Below, piece by piece: positions 53,601 through 64,000 of a DNA stretch of 64,000 nt (its first letter is position 1; every line of letters begins with the position of its first letter). The notes under the pieces are model-generated. The model was not told where the DNA came from, ran no database searches, and was given only the letters and a program-made list of their open reading frames with translations. The translations under genes and the position numbers were made by a program. The DNA comes from Phallusia mammillata (taxonomy: Eukaryota > Chordata > Ascidiacea > Phlebobranchia > Ascidiidae): positions 75,654-139,653 of the forward strand of contig QLIY01000095.1 of the NCBI GenBank assembly GCA_003260075.1. Reading direction: 5' to 3'.

Positions 53601-56600
53601 TTTTCGCGTCTATTTGGGCCGCTGTGGGGGGGGGGTAATAAGTTTAATGGCAAATAACGGCCCAAATAGACGCAGAAAGCGACATTCTACGCTGTATAAG
53701 TGTCTATAAACGGGGTATAATTGATGTGGCCCTTGATATCACTAATGATCGCATGAGCATTTGCCGAACGTTTGATTAATAAAGCATCTCGCTTTCCTTT
53801 TCGCGTCTATTTGGGCCGCTGTATTTATCATTTAACTCAGTTTCTTACAATATATCAACAAGCAACAGTAAAATCAAACACAGAGCCAAAAAAGTGAAAT
53901 AATGTAAATTATTCGCCAAAACCTTAATTCAAAATTAGCGTGTAAATCCTTTGAAAAGAATTAATCATAACATGTAAATGAGAAGTAGAAATATATTTAC
54001 CGGGGGGGGGGGAGAGCCAGAAAAGTGAAATAATGTAAATTGTTCGCCAAAACCTCAAATAGTAATTAGCGTGTAAATCCTTTAAAAAGAATTAATCATA
54101 ACATGTAAATGAGAAGTAGAAATATATTTACCGAGTTCTTCTAGGGCGCTTCTCACTTGGTTCAAATACTTTTTATTGAAAAGGATTCCGAGCGCTAGAA
54201 CCATTCTGTTGTAAATAGTGTTTTCAGGATGCAGCGATGCCCGTTTCGTAGCTTCCTCAAGTTTTGCTCGTTGAAATGCGATACCGGGAAATACAAGCAT
54301 GGACTTTCTAACTTTGTACCTTGAAAAAATTCAAATAAGTTGTTTTTTATTAAGATGAACATAAATTCATAACTGGGATCAGTTTTGAAGCGTCTGTGCA
54401 GACCAGCAATCACGGCACACTCATATGTAAATCATAGTATGAGAGGCACATTGAAGGCGTTATACCGAATCAGCCGATCGCCAAGCATTACCAAATGGCA
54501 AGGCGTAGGCTAGAAAAATTCAACCTTCAGTGGAATTCAAACCCACGACAAGATTTTTTTTGGTTTCAAAATAGCTTATTTTTTAACATTTCTGGCCTGT
54601 AGCTAACTTTAGATATGGATGCAACCTAAGAATTAAGATGACATATAGACGTTAAAAACACTATCTTTAAGTTTAGACTTTCTTAACAGTGTATGAAAAT
54701 ACTTAAACGTTAACAATGTAGTATTTTTTAAAAGGTTCCAGCTTTGATTTTGTTTTGTAACTTAACGAAAAACATTGGGACAAAACTTAATATTTTTCTT
54801 CTCAACCCACCCTCTCCACGCTGCCTGTATCTTCAAACTTGCTTTATATTGTTGTTTCACTTTTCTGTTTTCCATCAATGTTCTCCACCATCTTTGAATA
54901 AGAATCACCTTCTGTTGTCGGAGAAATAAATGTCTGCAAAAATATTGTGACAATAAGTGAATTGAAATGTAGGAAAGACAAGGCCGAGTAAGATTTGAAA
55001 AATTGGTTGTAAACTTTTATTGAATGGTTATTTGAAACTGCATGCATACTTAGAAGCCAGGATTTTTCCTAAATGTATCAAAAACAAGTGTGGAAAAACA
55101 CAAAACAGAACTGAACTAACAGATCGAAATGAACTGTTTGAACATAAGAATGTGTTCAAATAAAGTTAAGTGGAGAAAAACAAACAGAATTTAATAGATC
55201 GACAAGAATTCCTTGAACATTAGATACTTGAAAAATAGTTAAATCACATCAATATGTTTGATCAAAATATTGATGTGGTTACAAACCCATACCTTCTGTA
55301 CTGCCTTTGAATAACCACGGCAGCTTTTCTCATCTTCACAAACTTTCTTCTCATTAGTTTTGCCCTCCACGTTCGTTGAACCAGCACAACTTGTTGCATA
55401 TGTTGTTTGTGGTGAGCTCGAACCACTGATCGTCTGTACGCTCTGCAAAATTACAATTCAATGTTACTCTCTGATATAAGTACATGATAAAAAATTATGC
55501 ATAAACAGGCAAGAAAATACATTTAAGTAAAACATGCTGTTTCTTTTGCCATTTTTAAAATGTAATGCTAAATTAACTTAAAACCTAAATTGTTACAGCC
55601 TACATCTTGATCTGTTTTATTGTGCCAAAACTTTCATTTGCCATGTCTCAGGTAGAATCTAATGTTGCAAAATGGCTAGAAATAAAATGCTACAAAAATG
55701 CCAATCAACTTTTTTTTGATAAATGGCAAAATCAAACACTTGGGTTTTGATTAATCTGTATGCAAAAGCCAATATAATTAATTGAAGTATGGTTTAAAAA
55801 ATCTAGCTGAGCCCCCAAAACAACATGGAATTCAACTATATTACAGAGTAAAATACTCTTACCTTTGTATGATGATAGCATTGAGATGATCTTGTGCAGC
55901 CATTCCAATCATCATAAGCTGTAACTTTCTTTTTGCAGCCTTTTTCTCCAGTAACAAAGCATAAGCTTGTCTCTGTTGACATCCACGGATCCAAGATTGT
56001 AGAACAATTGCAGCTTTCTCATTTCTAGCTTTTTCTTGCATAAGTTTAAACTGCTTTCGAGCAGTATAACCTCTGTAGAAAGCTTGTATCAAAATAGCAG
56101 ACTGCTTTTGTTTCATGAATTGAGCTCTTGTAGCGTTGGCAAGCTGTTTTGCTCTGAATCGCTTTTGCATGCAATCTGCAGCATTTCGTTTCGCCAAATA
56201 GGATTTTTGACATAAGATACGTCTAAAGTAAGCTTGAATTTTAATAGCAGCTTCTCTTTTGGCAATGTAGGTGCGTCTTATTGACCAGCCACGAAAATGT
56301 GCTTGAATCAAGATAGCAGCACTTTTTATTTCCAAGACTTTCCGTCTTTGGACAATCATTCGCCGCACAGCCTGCAATTTTACAACAGATGACTTCAGGA
56401 CTTTGAATTCTTTCCTAATCCTGTTAGCAAGTAGAGTGGCCTTCCATTTTCGTTGAATGATAACCACTGCTTTTCGAACCATCAGATAGTTTTGCCTGGC
56501 CTTAAATGCTTTGTAACGAGATTGTATAGTTATAGCAGCTTTTTTCTTGCATAGATATTCCTGTTTTGCTTGGTATCCTTTGCATGCAGATTGGATTATA

Positions 56601-59600
56601 ATAGCAGCATTATTTCTTTGCGTTTTTTCAGTTTTTTGACGAAGATAGATCAGGAACTGTTGTCTGACTCTGTAACCACGGTAACAGGACTGAATTTGCA
56701 AGCAAGAAATTTTTTGTTTCAGAAATTGGGACCTCTGCTTTCTTGCAAGAACAGTTGCTTTCCAGTGTCGCTGGATTGTAACAGTTGCGTTTCTGATTTT
56801 AATAAACATTTGTCTTGCTTTAAAAGCTCGCCAAGCAGACTGAATACACACAGCGGCCTTGTTCCTCTTTCGTAATGCCAATTTAGCTGCTTTGTATTGT
56901 TTCCTTGCCAACCAACCTTTGACAAATGACTGAATTGTAACAGTTGCATTTTTAGTTTCCAAAAACTTTCTCCTTTGAACAATTGCTCTTCTTGCAGCTT
57001 GGACAGTAATCACAGCAGATTTTAGGGCTTTAAAATCTCTTTGCACTTTTCGGGCCTGCATAGTTGCCATCCATTTTAGTTGTATTGTAATTACGGCATT
57101 TTTGATTTTAAGATAGTTCTGCTTGGCTTTAACAGACCTGTACCATGCCTGTATTGTAATTGTGGCCTTTTTTAGACTGAAAAACTCCCTTCGTTTAATA
57201 TGACCTTTCCAAGAAGATTGGATTAATGTTGCTGCTATGTTTCTTTGTTTTTCTTCAGCCTGATCTTTGAGAAGCTGATAGCGTTGTCTTGCAGCATGTC
57301 CTCGGTAATACGACTGAATATTCAAACAGCATCTCTTCATGCATAAGAATGCTTCTCTTTGGTTCCTTGCAAGTATTGTGGCTTTCCAATGTTGTTGAAT
57401 GACTATTGCAGCTTTCTTAAGTTTTTGGTAGCGATGCCTTGCCACATATCCTCTGTAAAATGACTGAATTTTCAAACAACATTTTCTGAATTGAAGATAT
57501 TTTTCTCTTTGTTCCTTCGCCAAGATTGTGGCTTTCCAATATCGCTGAATAACAATGGCAGCTTTTCTTTTTCTTATGTATTGTTGTCTCACAATATGCC
57601 CTCTGTAATATGATTGAATTTGCAAGCAAGATTCCTTCATTTTTACGAATTCTGTTCTTTGTTTTTTCATCATGATTGTAGCTTTCCAATGTTGTTGAAT
57701 AACGATGACAGCATTTCTTTGGCGTAGGTAACATTGTCGTACAACAAACCCTCTATAATATGACTGGATTTTTAAGCAGCATTCCTTCATATTCAAGTAT
57801 TCGTCTCTCTGTTCTCTTTCGAGTGTTGTGGCTCTCCAATGTTGCTGAATGACTATTGCAGCATTTTTCATTTTGTGGTAATGCTGCCTGGCCGCATATC
57901 CTTTGTAAAACGACTGAATTTTCAAACAACATTTTCTCAGTTGAAGATATTTTTCACTTTGTTCCTTTGCCAAGATTGTAGCCCTCCAATGTTGTTGAAT
58001 AACAACAACAGCTTTCCTTTGTCTTAGATATTGTTGTCTCACAATATGTCCTCTGTAATATGATTGAATTTGCAAGCAAGATTTATTCATTTTTACGAAT
58101 TCTGTTCTTTGTTTTTTCATCATGATTGTAGCTTTCCAATGTTGTTGAATAACGATGACAGCATTTCTTTGGCGTAGGTAACATTGTCGTGCAACAAACC
58201 CTCTATAATACAACTGGATTTTTAAGCAGCATTCCTTCATGTTCAAGTATTGGTCTCTTTGTTTCCTTGCAAGTATTGTGGCTTTCCAATGTTGTTGAAT
58301 AATCTTTGCAGCTTTTGTCAGTTTGTGGTAATGTTGCCTTGCCACATATCCTCTGTAAATGGACTGAATTTTCAAACAACATTTTCCCATTTGAATATAG
58401 TTTTCTCTTTGTTTCTTTGCCAAAATTGTTGCTTTCCAATATCGCTGAATAACAATAGCAGCTTTCCTTTTTCTTAGGAATTGTTGCCTCACAATATGCC
58501 CTCTGTAATATGATTGAATTTGCAAGCAAGATATCTTCATTTTCAGAAATTCTGCTCTTTGTTTTCTTGCCAAGATTGTTGCCCTCCAATATTGTTGAAT
58601 AACAATGGCAGCATTCTTTTTATCCACAAAGCGTTGTCTTGCGACATGTCCTCGATAATACGACTGAATTTGTATGCAGGACTTTTTCAATTGCAAAAAT
58701 TTATTCCTCTGTACTTTAGCCAAAACTGTAGCATTCCAGTGTTGTTGAATAACAGTTACAGCTGATTTAATACATAAGTATCTCTGTCTTGCAACATGGC
58801 CCCTGTGGTAGGTTTGAATCTTTAGACAAGCCGACTTTGTTTGAAGATATTTCGTCCTTTCAAACCTTGCTAAAATTGTGGCTCTCCAATGTTGTTGTAT
58901 TACAATGGCAGCATTCTTTTTGGCAACATATCTTTGTTTTGCAATAAAGCCCCGATAATGGGACTGAATTTGTATACAGGACTTTTTTAATTGCAAAAAA
59001 TTTTCTCTTTGCATTTTTGCCAGAACAGTTGCTCTCCAATATTGCTGGATAACAATCGCAGCATTCTTTTTTCTCTTGAAGTCTTTTCTTGCCACAAAAC
59101 CTCTAAAACATGACTGGATTTTCAAACAATATCTCTTTATCAACAAAAATTCACTTCTCTTTTTTCTTGCGAGAATTGTGGCTTTCCAATGTTGCTGAAT
59201 GACAACAGTAGCACTCCTTAAGCGAAGATACTTGTGCCTTGAACTATAGCAACGATAAAATGACTGAATTTGCAAGCAAGCTTTTCTTATTAGCAAGAAT
59301 TTCTCTCTTTGTTGTCTTGACAAAAGAATTGCTTTCCATTGTTGTTGAAGAATAATAGCAGCATTCTTAATTTCCTGATATCGCTTTTTGGCAATATATC
59401 CACGATAGAACTTTTGAATTATCAAACAAGACCTTTTTAATTCCTGATACTTGGCCCTCTGTTTTCTTGCCAAAATAGTTGCTTTCCAATGCTGTTGAAG
59501 AATAATGATTGCCTGTTTTTTGTGAAGATGTCTTTGCCTAGCAATGTAACCTCTACAGTAGGACTGAAGTTTCAAGCAACATTTCTTTAGTACCAAAAAC

Positions 59601-62600
59601 CTGATTCTTTGTTCTTTTGCCAAAACTGTAGCCCTCCAATGTTCCTGAATAACAAGAGCAGCTTTTTTCTTTATGGGGGGGGGGTGAAGTAGTCTTTGCC
59701 GAGCAATGTAACCTCTGCAATAGGATTGAAGTTTCAAGCAACATTTCTTTAGTACCAAAAACCTGGTTCTTTGTTCTTTTGCCAAAACTGTAGCTCTCCA
59801 ATGTTCCTGAATAACAAGAGCAGCTTTTTTCTTTATGATGTAACTTTTGCGAGCCAAAAACCCTCTTACATGTGCCTGGATTAATATACAACTTTTTCTT
59901 ATTTGAAGAAACCTTGATCTTTCATTCTTTGCCAAGATTGTTGCTTTCCAGTGGTGCTGTATCACCAATGCAGCCGTTTTCAATTGGCAATACTCTCTTC
60001 TGGTAACATATCCATGATAAAAAGACTGAATTCGCAAGCAGGACTGCTTTATTTGAAGAAAATTGGCTTTTTGTTTTCTCATAAAGATAGTAGCTCTCCA
60101 GTGTTGTTGAATAACAATTACAGCGTTTCTAATTTCAACATAAGCTGTTTTAGCTTTATAGCTCTTCCAAGCAGACTGAATACAAATTGCAGCTTGTATT
60201 TTTTGCTGTAAATCCAACTTCAGTATCTGGTATCGTCGCCGTGCCAACCATCCTCTGACATAAGTCTGCAAAGTAACAGTTGCACTTTTGTATGTGAGAA
60301 ATCTTCTTCTTTCAACTGTGCACTTTCTGAGTGCTTGCATTTTTATCACGGACATACGTAACTCAAGAAACTGACTTCTAACCACTTTGGCTTTCAAAGT
60401 GGCTTTCCATTTTGCTTGGATTAACATGGCAGCATTTTTATACTTCATAAAATTGTTCTTTTGCAGGTGACCCCTCCAGCAAGCCTGAATCATAATCACA
60501 CATTTCTTTGTCTGCAAAAACGGGGGGGGGGCACGTAAGTCTGCAAAGCAACAGTTGCATTTTTGTATGCGAGAAACCTTCTTCTTTCAACTGTGCCCTT
60601 TCTGAGTGCTTGCATCTTTTTCACGAACATACGTAACTCAAGAAACTGGTTTCTAACCACTTTGGCTTTTAAAGTGGCTTTCCATTTTGCTTGGATCAAC
60701 ATGGCAGCATTTTTCAACTCCATAAAATTCTTCTTTTGCAGGTGACCTCTCCAGCAAGCCTGAATCATAATCACACATTTCTTTGTCTGCAAAAACTCTT
60801 TTTGTTGCAAGTAAGACCTCCATTGGGCTTGAATCTTAACAGCAGCATGTTGCTTTATTTCTTGTTGTTGTTTCTTTCTTAGTAGATGTCATCGATACAC
60901 TCCTTGGATGGTTATAGCAGACAAACGAAGCAGTTGAAAATAATTTTGACACTGATGAGCAGCTAGGATGGCTCTCCAATGAACTTGAATGACACAAGCA
61001 CTAGATTTCAAGGTCACAAACTTTCTGCGTTGCATTACACCTTTCCAATGACTCTGAATTACAATCACAGCTTCACGAAATTTGTTGTATCTTTTCAATG
61101 CAAGTTGCCGGCGTGCACAAGATTGCAGGAAAACTGCTGTACTTCGCAGTGTTGTGTAAAGCTCTTTTTGCTGTCTCCCTGCTCGGTAAGCCCTCCAGTG
61201 TTCTTGGATGACACATGATGATCTTCGAAGATGCAGGTATCGTTTGCGCTGCATGGTAGAGCGGAACCAAGTCTGTATCTTCAATGCAGCATTTTCTCGT
61301 TCTCGGTGGAAACAAGCTCTTCTCCACGATTTCTATGGAAATACAAAAACTAATGTAAGGAGGGCTCTACATGTTTTGAAATTAGGGATTTCTACCAAAA
61401 CGTGAGAGTGAACACTTGTAATCAAGCAAAAATTGTCTCTTTAATATTCTTAAAAGGTAAGCTGCAGACAGTGAACAATGTTTCAACTTATTCAGTCTCA
61501 TCAGTGCAGCTGATGGCAAGTCATTGGTTGTATGGGCTAGTGCATGGTTTAAAGAACTATTTCTTCTAAAACTTTGCGAGTCAAATAGTCAAATATAAGC
61601 ATGCACACCACTGTGTATGTGTTGAATAAATTTCAGTGTTTAGTTGTTTTACATTATAATTATGTGATGCACAGTTGTTGAAAAAATGCCGCTGCCATAC
61701 AAAAACTACCATTACTGGAATGTTTACCTGCAGAATAGTTGCCGCTTTATTTTGAATTCTCATTAGGGTAAACTCCTGTCGTAATTTCTTTGCCAGTTGC
61801 TTTGCCAAAAACATCCTTACAAAAGATTGGATTTTAATGGCAGGGGGGGGGGGGTCGATACGCTCTTTGGATGGTTATAGCAGACAAACAAAGCAGTTGG
61901 AAATAATTTCGGCACTGACGAGCTGTTAGGATTGCTCTCCAATGACCTTGAATGACACAAGCACTTGATTTCAAGGTCATAAACTTTCTGCGTTGCATTA
62001 CACCTTTCCAATGACTCTGAATTACAATCACAGCTTCACGAAACTTGTTGTATCTTTTCAATGCAAGTTGCCGGCGTGCACAAGATTGCAGGAAAACTGC
62101 TGTACTTCGCAGTGTTGTGTAAAGCTCTTTTTGCTGTCTCCCTGCTCGGTAAGCCCTCCAGTGCTCTTGGATGACACATGATGATCTTCGAAGATGCAGA
62201 TATCGCTTGCGCTGCATGGTAGAGCGGAACCAAGTCTGTATCTTCAATGCAGCGTTTTCTCGTTCTCGATGGAAACAAACTCTTCTCCATGCTTTCTATA
62301 GAAATACAAAAACCAATGTAAGGAGGGCTCTACAGTTTTTTGTCTGATTTAGTAATTTTTTCTGTTGGGTTTCAGTTTGCAATTAATTTCATATGCTTGT
62401 GTTTAGATCTTATTAAGTAAAACATGGTTATGGCTTCAACATGACCGCATCTTTTACGTTGTGTATGCCTTTAAATGTTTTGAAATTAGGGAAATCTATC
62501 AAAACTTGAAAGTAAAAATTGTCCCATCAATATACTTAAATGTAATCTGCAGACAGTGTACATTGTTTTGACTTATATCAGTGCAGTTAGCTACAAGACA

Positions 62601-63282
62601 TTGGCTGTGTTACCAGAGTAGGCAAAGTATTTCTTTCTAGAACTTTTCAAATACATGTAAAGTGTTCACACCACTGTGTAAAAGTTCTATTTCAGCGTTT
62701 AGTTGTTTTACATCATGATTATGTGACAAACAATTGTTCAATACAATGATACTGCCATACAAAAACTACCATTACTGGGGGGTTTACCTGGAGAATAGTT
62801 GCTGCTTTATTATGAATTCTCATCAGAATAAGCTCTTGTTGCAATTTCTTTGCGAGTTGCTTTGCCAAAAACATTCTGACGAAAGATTGGATTTTAATGG
62901 CAGCAGTTCGTTTGGCAATAAAATCTTTTCTGGCAGTTTTTGAGGCTTTGCTAGCCCTGTAAAACCTCTGGATAACTTGGCAGGCATTTTTCACAGTCAG
63001 ATACCTGGAGAATACCCAAAAAAAACTTCAAGCAGTGAAATTATGCGTTTATGATGTAGTGTATCAACAGTAATTCATATACAATGTTTAAAGTTGTCAT
63101 ATATTTTTAGTGGTGAACGTTTAAAGTAAACAATTACCTTTTTCTGCAGATCCATGCTCTGACAGAAGAGTTGATAATCGTTGCTGCTTTTTCTCCCATT
63201 TCCGTCTTTCTTTTTCTTTGTTCTCTTTCTTGTTTGGTGATTAGAAAATTTTTCCAGGTCATTTGTATGATCCTTGCTGCCC
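50615..63282 (-). CDS. ASPM: ASPM, spindle-pole calmodulin-binding protein, C-terminal eleven exons
   Basis: Exons, 5' to 3': 63282-63138, 63004-62788, 62295-55863 (with fillers and allelic copies), 55442-55293, 54933-54811, 54319-54132, 53319-53165, 52435-52262, 51674-51594, 51443-51349, 51005-50615. Phases agree throughout. The giant exon encodes about 30 paired IQ motifs in a 50-residue rhythm (AAIVIQQHWKATILA ... CLKIQSYYRGHVARQ). Each IQ binds calmodulin or a light chain. After IQAAWRG/YKVRK comes the ARM-like helical region (NTIYNRMVLALGILFN, RELFRLLGVCNRDFG, LSLRILTNLLS) as in human ASPM. A Lys/Pro-rich tail ends in ALHKLNMICDIFELYK. ASPM focuses spindle-pole microtubule minus ends and sets spindle orientation. 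The N-terminal ASH and calponin-homology regions lie beyond the window. An in-frame TGA interrupts one allele at 60889-60891. Confidence 0.93.
52049..52225. mobile_element. hAT-type MITE, copy 3, inverted, in an ASPM intron
   Basis: Reads CAGGGGTCGGCAACC ... GGTTGCCGACCACTG with perfect duplication TTCTAGCC (52041-52048, 52226-52233). It is the reverse orientation of copies 1 and 2 and sits 37 bp inside the intron from the exon donor. Confidence 0.9.
52755..53041. mobile_element. hAT-like MITE of a second family, in an ASPM intron
   Basis: Ends CAGTGGTTCCCAACC and GGAACCACTG, flanks CGCTAATC / CGGTAATC (7 of 8). 287 bp, non-coding. Confidence 0.8.
53440..53835. mobile_element. GGCCCAAATA-family MITE, present as two alleles
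   Basis: The element AACGGCCCAAATAGACGC ... GCGTCTATTTGGGCCGCTGT occurs at about 53448-53625 and 53643-53835, separated by a G10 run (53626-53635). The two copies differ at a handful of bases and represent one insertion. Confidence 0.8.
53879..54131. repeat. Unmerged allele pair around the G run at 54002-54012
   Basis: AAAGTGAAATAATGTAAATT ... AATATATTTACCG on both sides. Only the right copy runs into the ASPM exon at 54132. Confidence 0.75.
54370..54555 (+). repeat. tRNA-like SINE family, copy 3, in an ASPM intron
   Basis: GGGATCAGTTTTGAAGCG, CAATCACGGCACACTC, GCGTTATACCGAATCAGCCG and GTGGAATTCAAACCCACG follow the order of 21310-21620. The B-box is degenerate. Confidence 0.55.
59501..59848 (-). 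repeat. False IQ duplication around the G run at 59675-59684
   Basis: 59501-59674 repeats as 59685-59848 with near identity (FLVLKKCCLKLQSYCRGYIA twice). In translation the filler reads as PPP between LLH and IKKKAA, adding about 60 false residues to ASPM. Confidence 0.8.
60259..60797 (-). repeat. Allelic copies of ASPM coding sequence around the G run at 60522-60531
   Basis: 60259-60521 and 60536-60797 match with scattered differences (NNFMKYKNAA versus KNFMELKNAA). One copy only belongs in the gene. Confidence 0.8.
61459..61525 (+). repeat. CTGCAGACAGTG-type dispersed repeat, copy 3
   Basis: AAGCTGCAGACAGTGAACAA, TGTTTCAACTTATTCAG and TCATCAGTGCAGCTGATGGC in the ASPM intron. The other allele has it at 62548-62603. 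Confidence 0.55.
62548..62603 (+). repeat. CTGCAGACAGTG-type dispersed repeat, allele of copy 3
   Basis: ATCTGCAGACAGTGTACATT, GTTTTGACTTATATCAG, GCAGTTAGCTACAAGACATT. It occupies the matching intron position in the right-hand contig, so the insertion predates the two haplotypes. Confidence 0.5.
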
Positions 63283-64000
63283 TGAAAAATGTCGTTTGCA
63301 TGATCAGCATTGCAAAGTTACACCGTATTTCCCCAACAAATGGAAAAAAATCCTTTTGTTTTTAAACTAAAAAAAACAAAAAATGATGGCCTGATACACT
63401 TTTTGCAGCTTCCAGGTGGTTAAAAAGATGATTAAAGGATTATCTATGACTATGGTATCTTGAAATACTAAAACCATAGCGAAATGGAAAAAAATGCATA
63501 AACCAGCCTCAAATTTACAAAAACAATTTGATACTTTCCATACTTAAAAAAAATAAAAAGGACAGGGCATCCTATGATTGGCATCACCTTCTAGGTTTGC
63601 ATTTTGAAACAAAAAAGTTCACCCAGAGGAGGTGCTACCCCGGTGGTTTTCAACTCGTTTCAGGCCATGGAAGCAGAAAAACTAATATCATGGACCATCC
63701 TCTTTTTTCATTAGATTGATGTAAGCATACAGAACAAGCATTTTGGCCTAAAACTGATTCTTAAAGGGGGGGGGGCCCAAATTTGGGTCGCGAGACCTTC
63801 CAGTCTAGGTCGCAAAATATTTTAAATTTTCCGTGAATATAAGCATTGCATCTATAGTACATACAGACCCACTATTTGCGGACCCCTGCAGTGGACCACC
63901 AAAAACGTCATTGTGGATAGGGGGGGGGGACTGAAACCTTCATTCAGTATTAATATACAATCGTCTCTAGTTTTTAACCAAATTCAGTGCTGTAGACCAC
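63283..64000. other. ASPM intron with transposon scraps and two G10 runs
   Basis: Contains CGGTGGTTTTCAACTCGTTT (about 63639), a hAT-terminus-like fragment, and GGGTCGCGAGACCTTCCAG (about 63784). The 144-bp piece 63776-63919 is isolated between G10 runs (63766-63775, 63920-63929). No exon was identified; upstream ASPM exons are outside. Confidence 0.55.

Larger units (their letters stand above)
60895..62900 (-). repeat. Kilobase allelic overlap around the G run at 61843-61854
   Basis: The left contig (60895-61842) and right contig (61855-62900) both contain the start of the giant IQ exon (KIQTWFRSTMQRKRYLHLRR), the intron before it and part of the preceding exon (FLAKQLAKK). The introns differ greatly in length and sequence; the exons are nearly identical. 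Confidence 0.85.

Noticed and set aside
56570..60211. Plus-strand frames of 75-128 codons opposite ASPM
   Set aside because: Shadows of the IQ-repeat exon. They repeat with the same 150-bp period and carry no independent signal.

Overview
The window looks like a chordate, most likely ascidian (Ciona-type), nuclear contig. The reasons are compact AT-rich genes with many short introns, an odd-skipped related (Osr) zinc-finger gene, an ASPM gene, and two exact copies of the 16-nt Ciona trans-spliced leader as I remember it (32478-32493, 35111-35126). The species cannot be fixed from the sequence alone. All genes were modelled by eye from open frames, splice sites and intron phases.

Layout: 461-1407 (+) holds the last two exons of an olfactomedin-domain gene. 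1408-12438 is non-coding, with several GC-richer islands that could be Osr control regions. 12439-17891 (+) is a complete seven-exon Osr. 17892-20549 is intergenic with a hAT-type MITE. 20550-25875 (+) is a GT10 alpha-1,3-fucosyltransferase-like gene. 25876-40387 is a 14.5 kb repeat-rich stretch with no convincing gene. 40388-42752 (+) is a two-exon gene for an unrecognised two-pass membrane protein. METTL23 (44186-45760, -) and ZCCHC4 (46064-49745, +) are complete, divergent, and share about 300 bp of promoter. 50615-63282 (-) is the C-terminal part of ASPM: a very long IQ-repeat exon followed by the helical C-terminal exons. Its N-terminal half lies beyond the right edge.

Assembly quality dominates interpretation. 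There are 38 runs of G, 33 of them 10-12 long (mostly exactly 10) and five of 41-96. Most sit at the junction of two diverged copies of the same 60-1000 bp. They behave like gap placeholders between overlapping, unmerged allelic contigs and not like genomic DNA. They create false tandem duplications in Osr, the fucosyltransferase, ZCCHC4 and ASPM, and false poly-Pro/poly-Gly reading frames. Mobile DNA is mostly non-autonomous: six hAT-like elements with visible 8-bp target duplications, a GGCCCAAATA inverted-repeat MITE family, a tRNA-like SINE family, and a four-copy family sharing a CTGCAGACAGTG core.

Functionally the recognised genes are unrelated neighbours: a secreted or adhesion protein, a developmental transcription factor, a Golgi glycosyltransferase, two methyltransferases (one histone/protein type, one 28S rRNA m6A type) and a spindle-pole protein.
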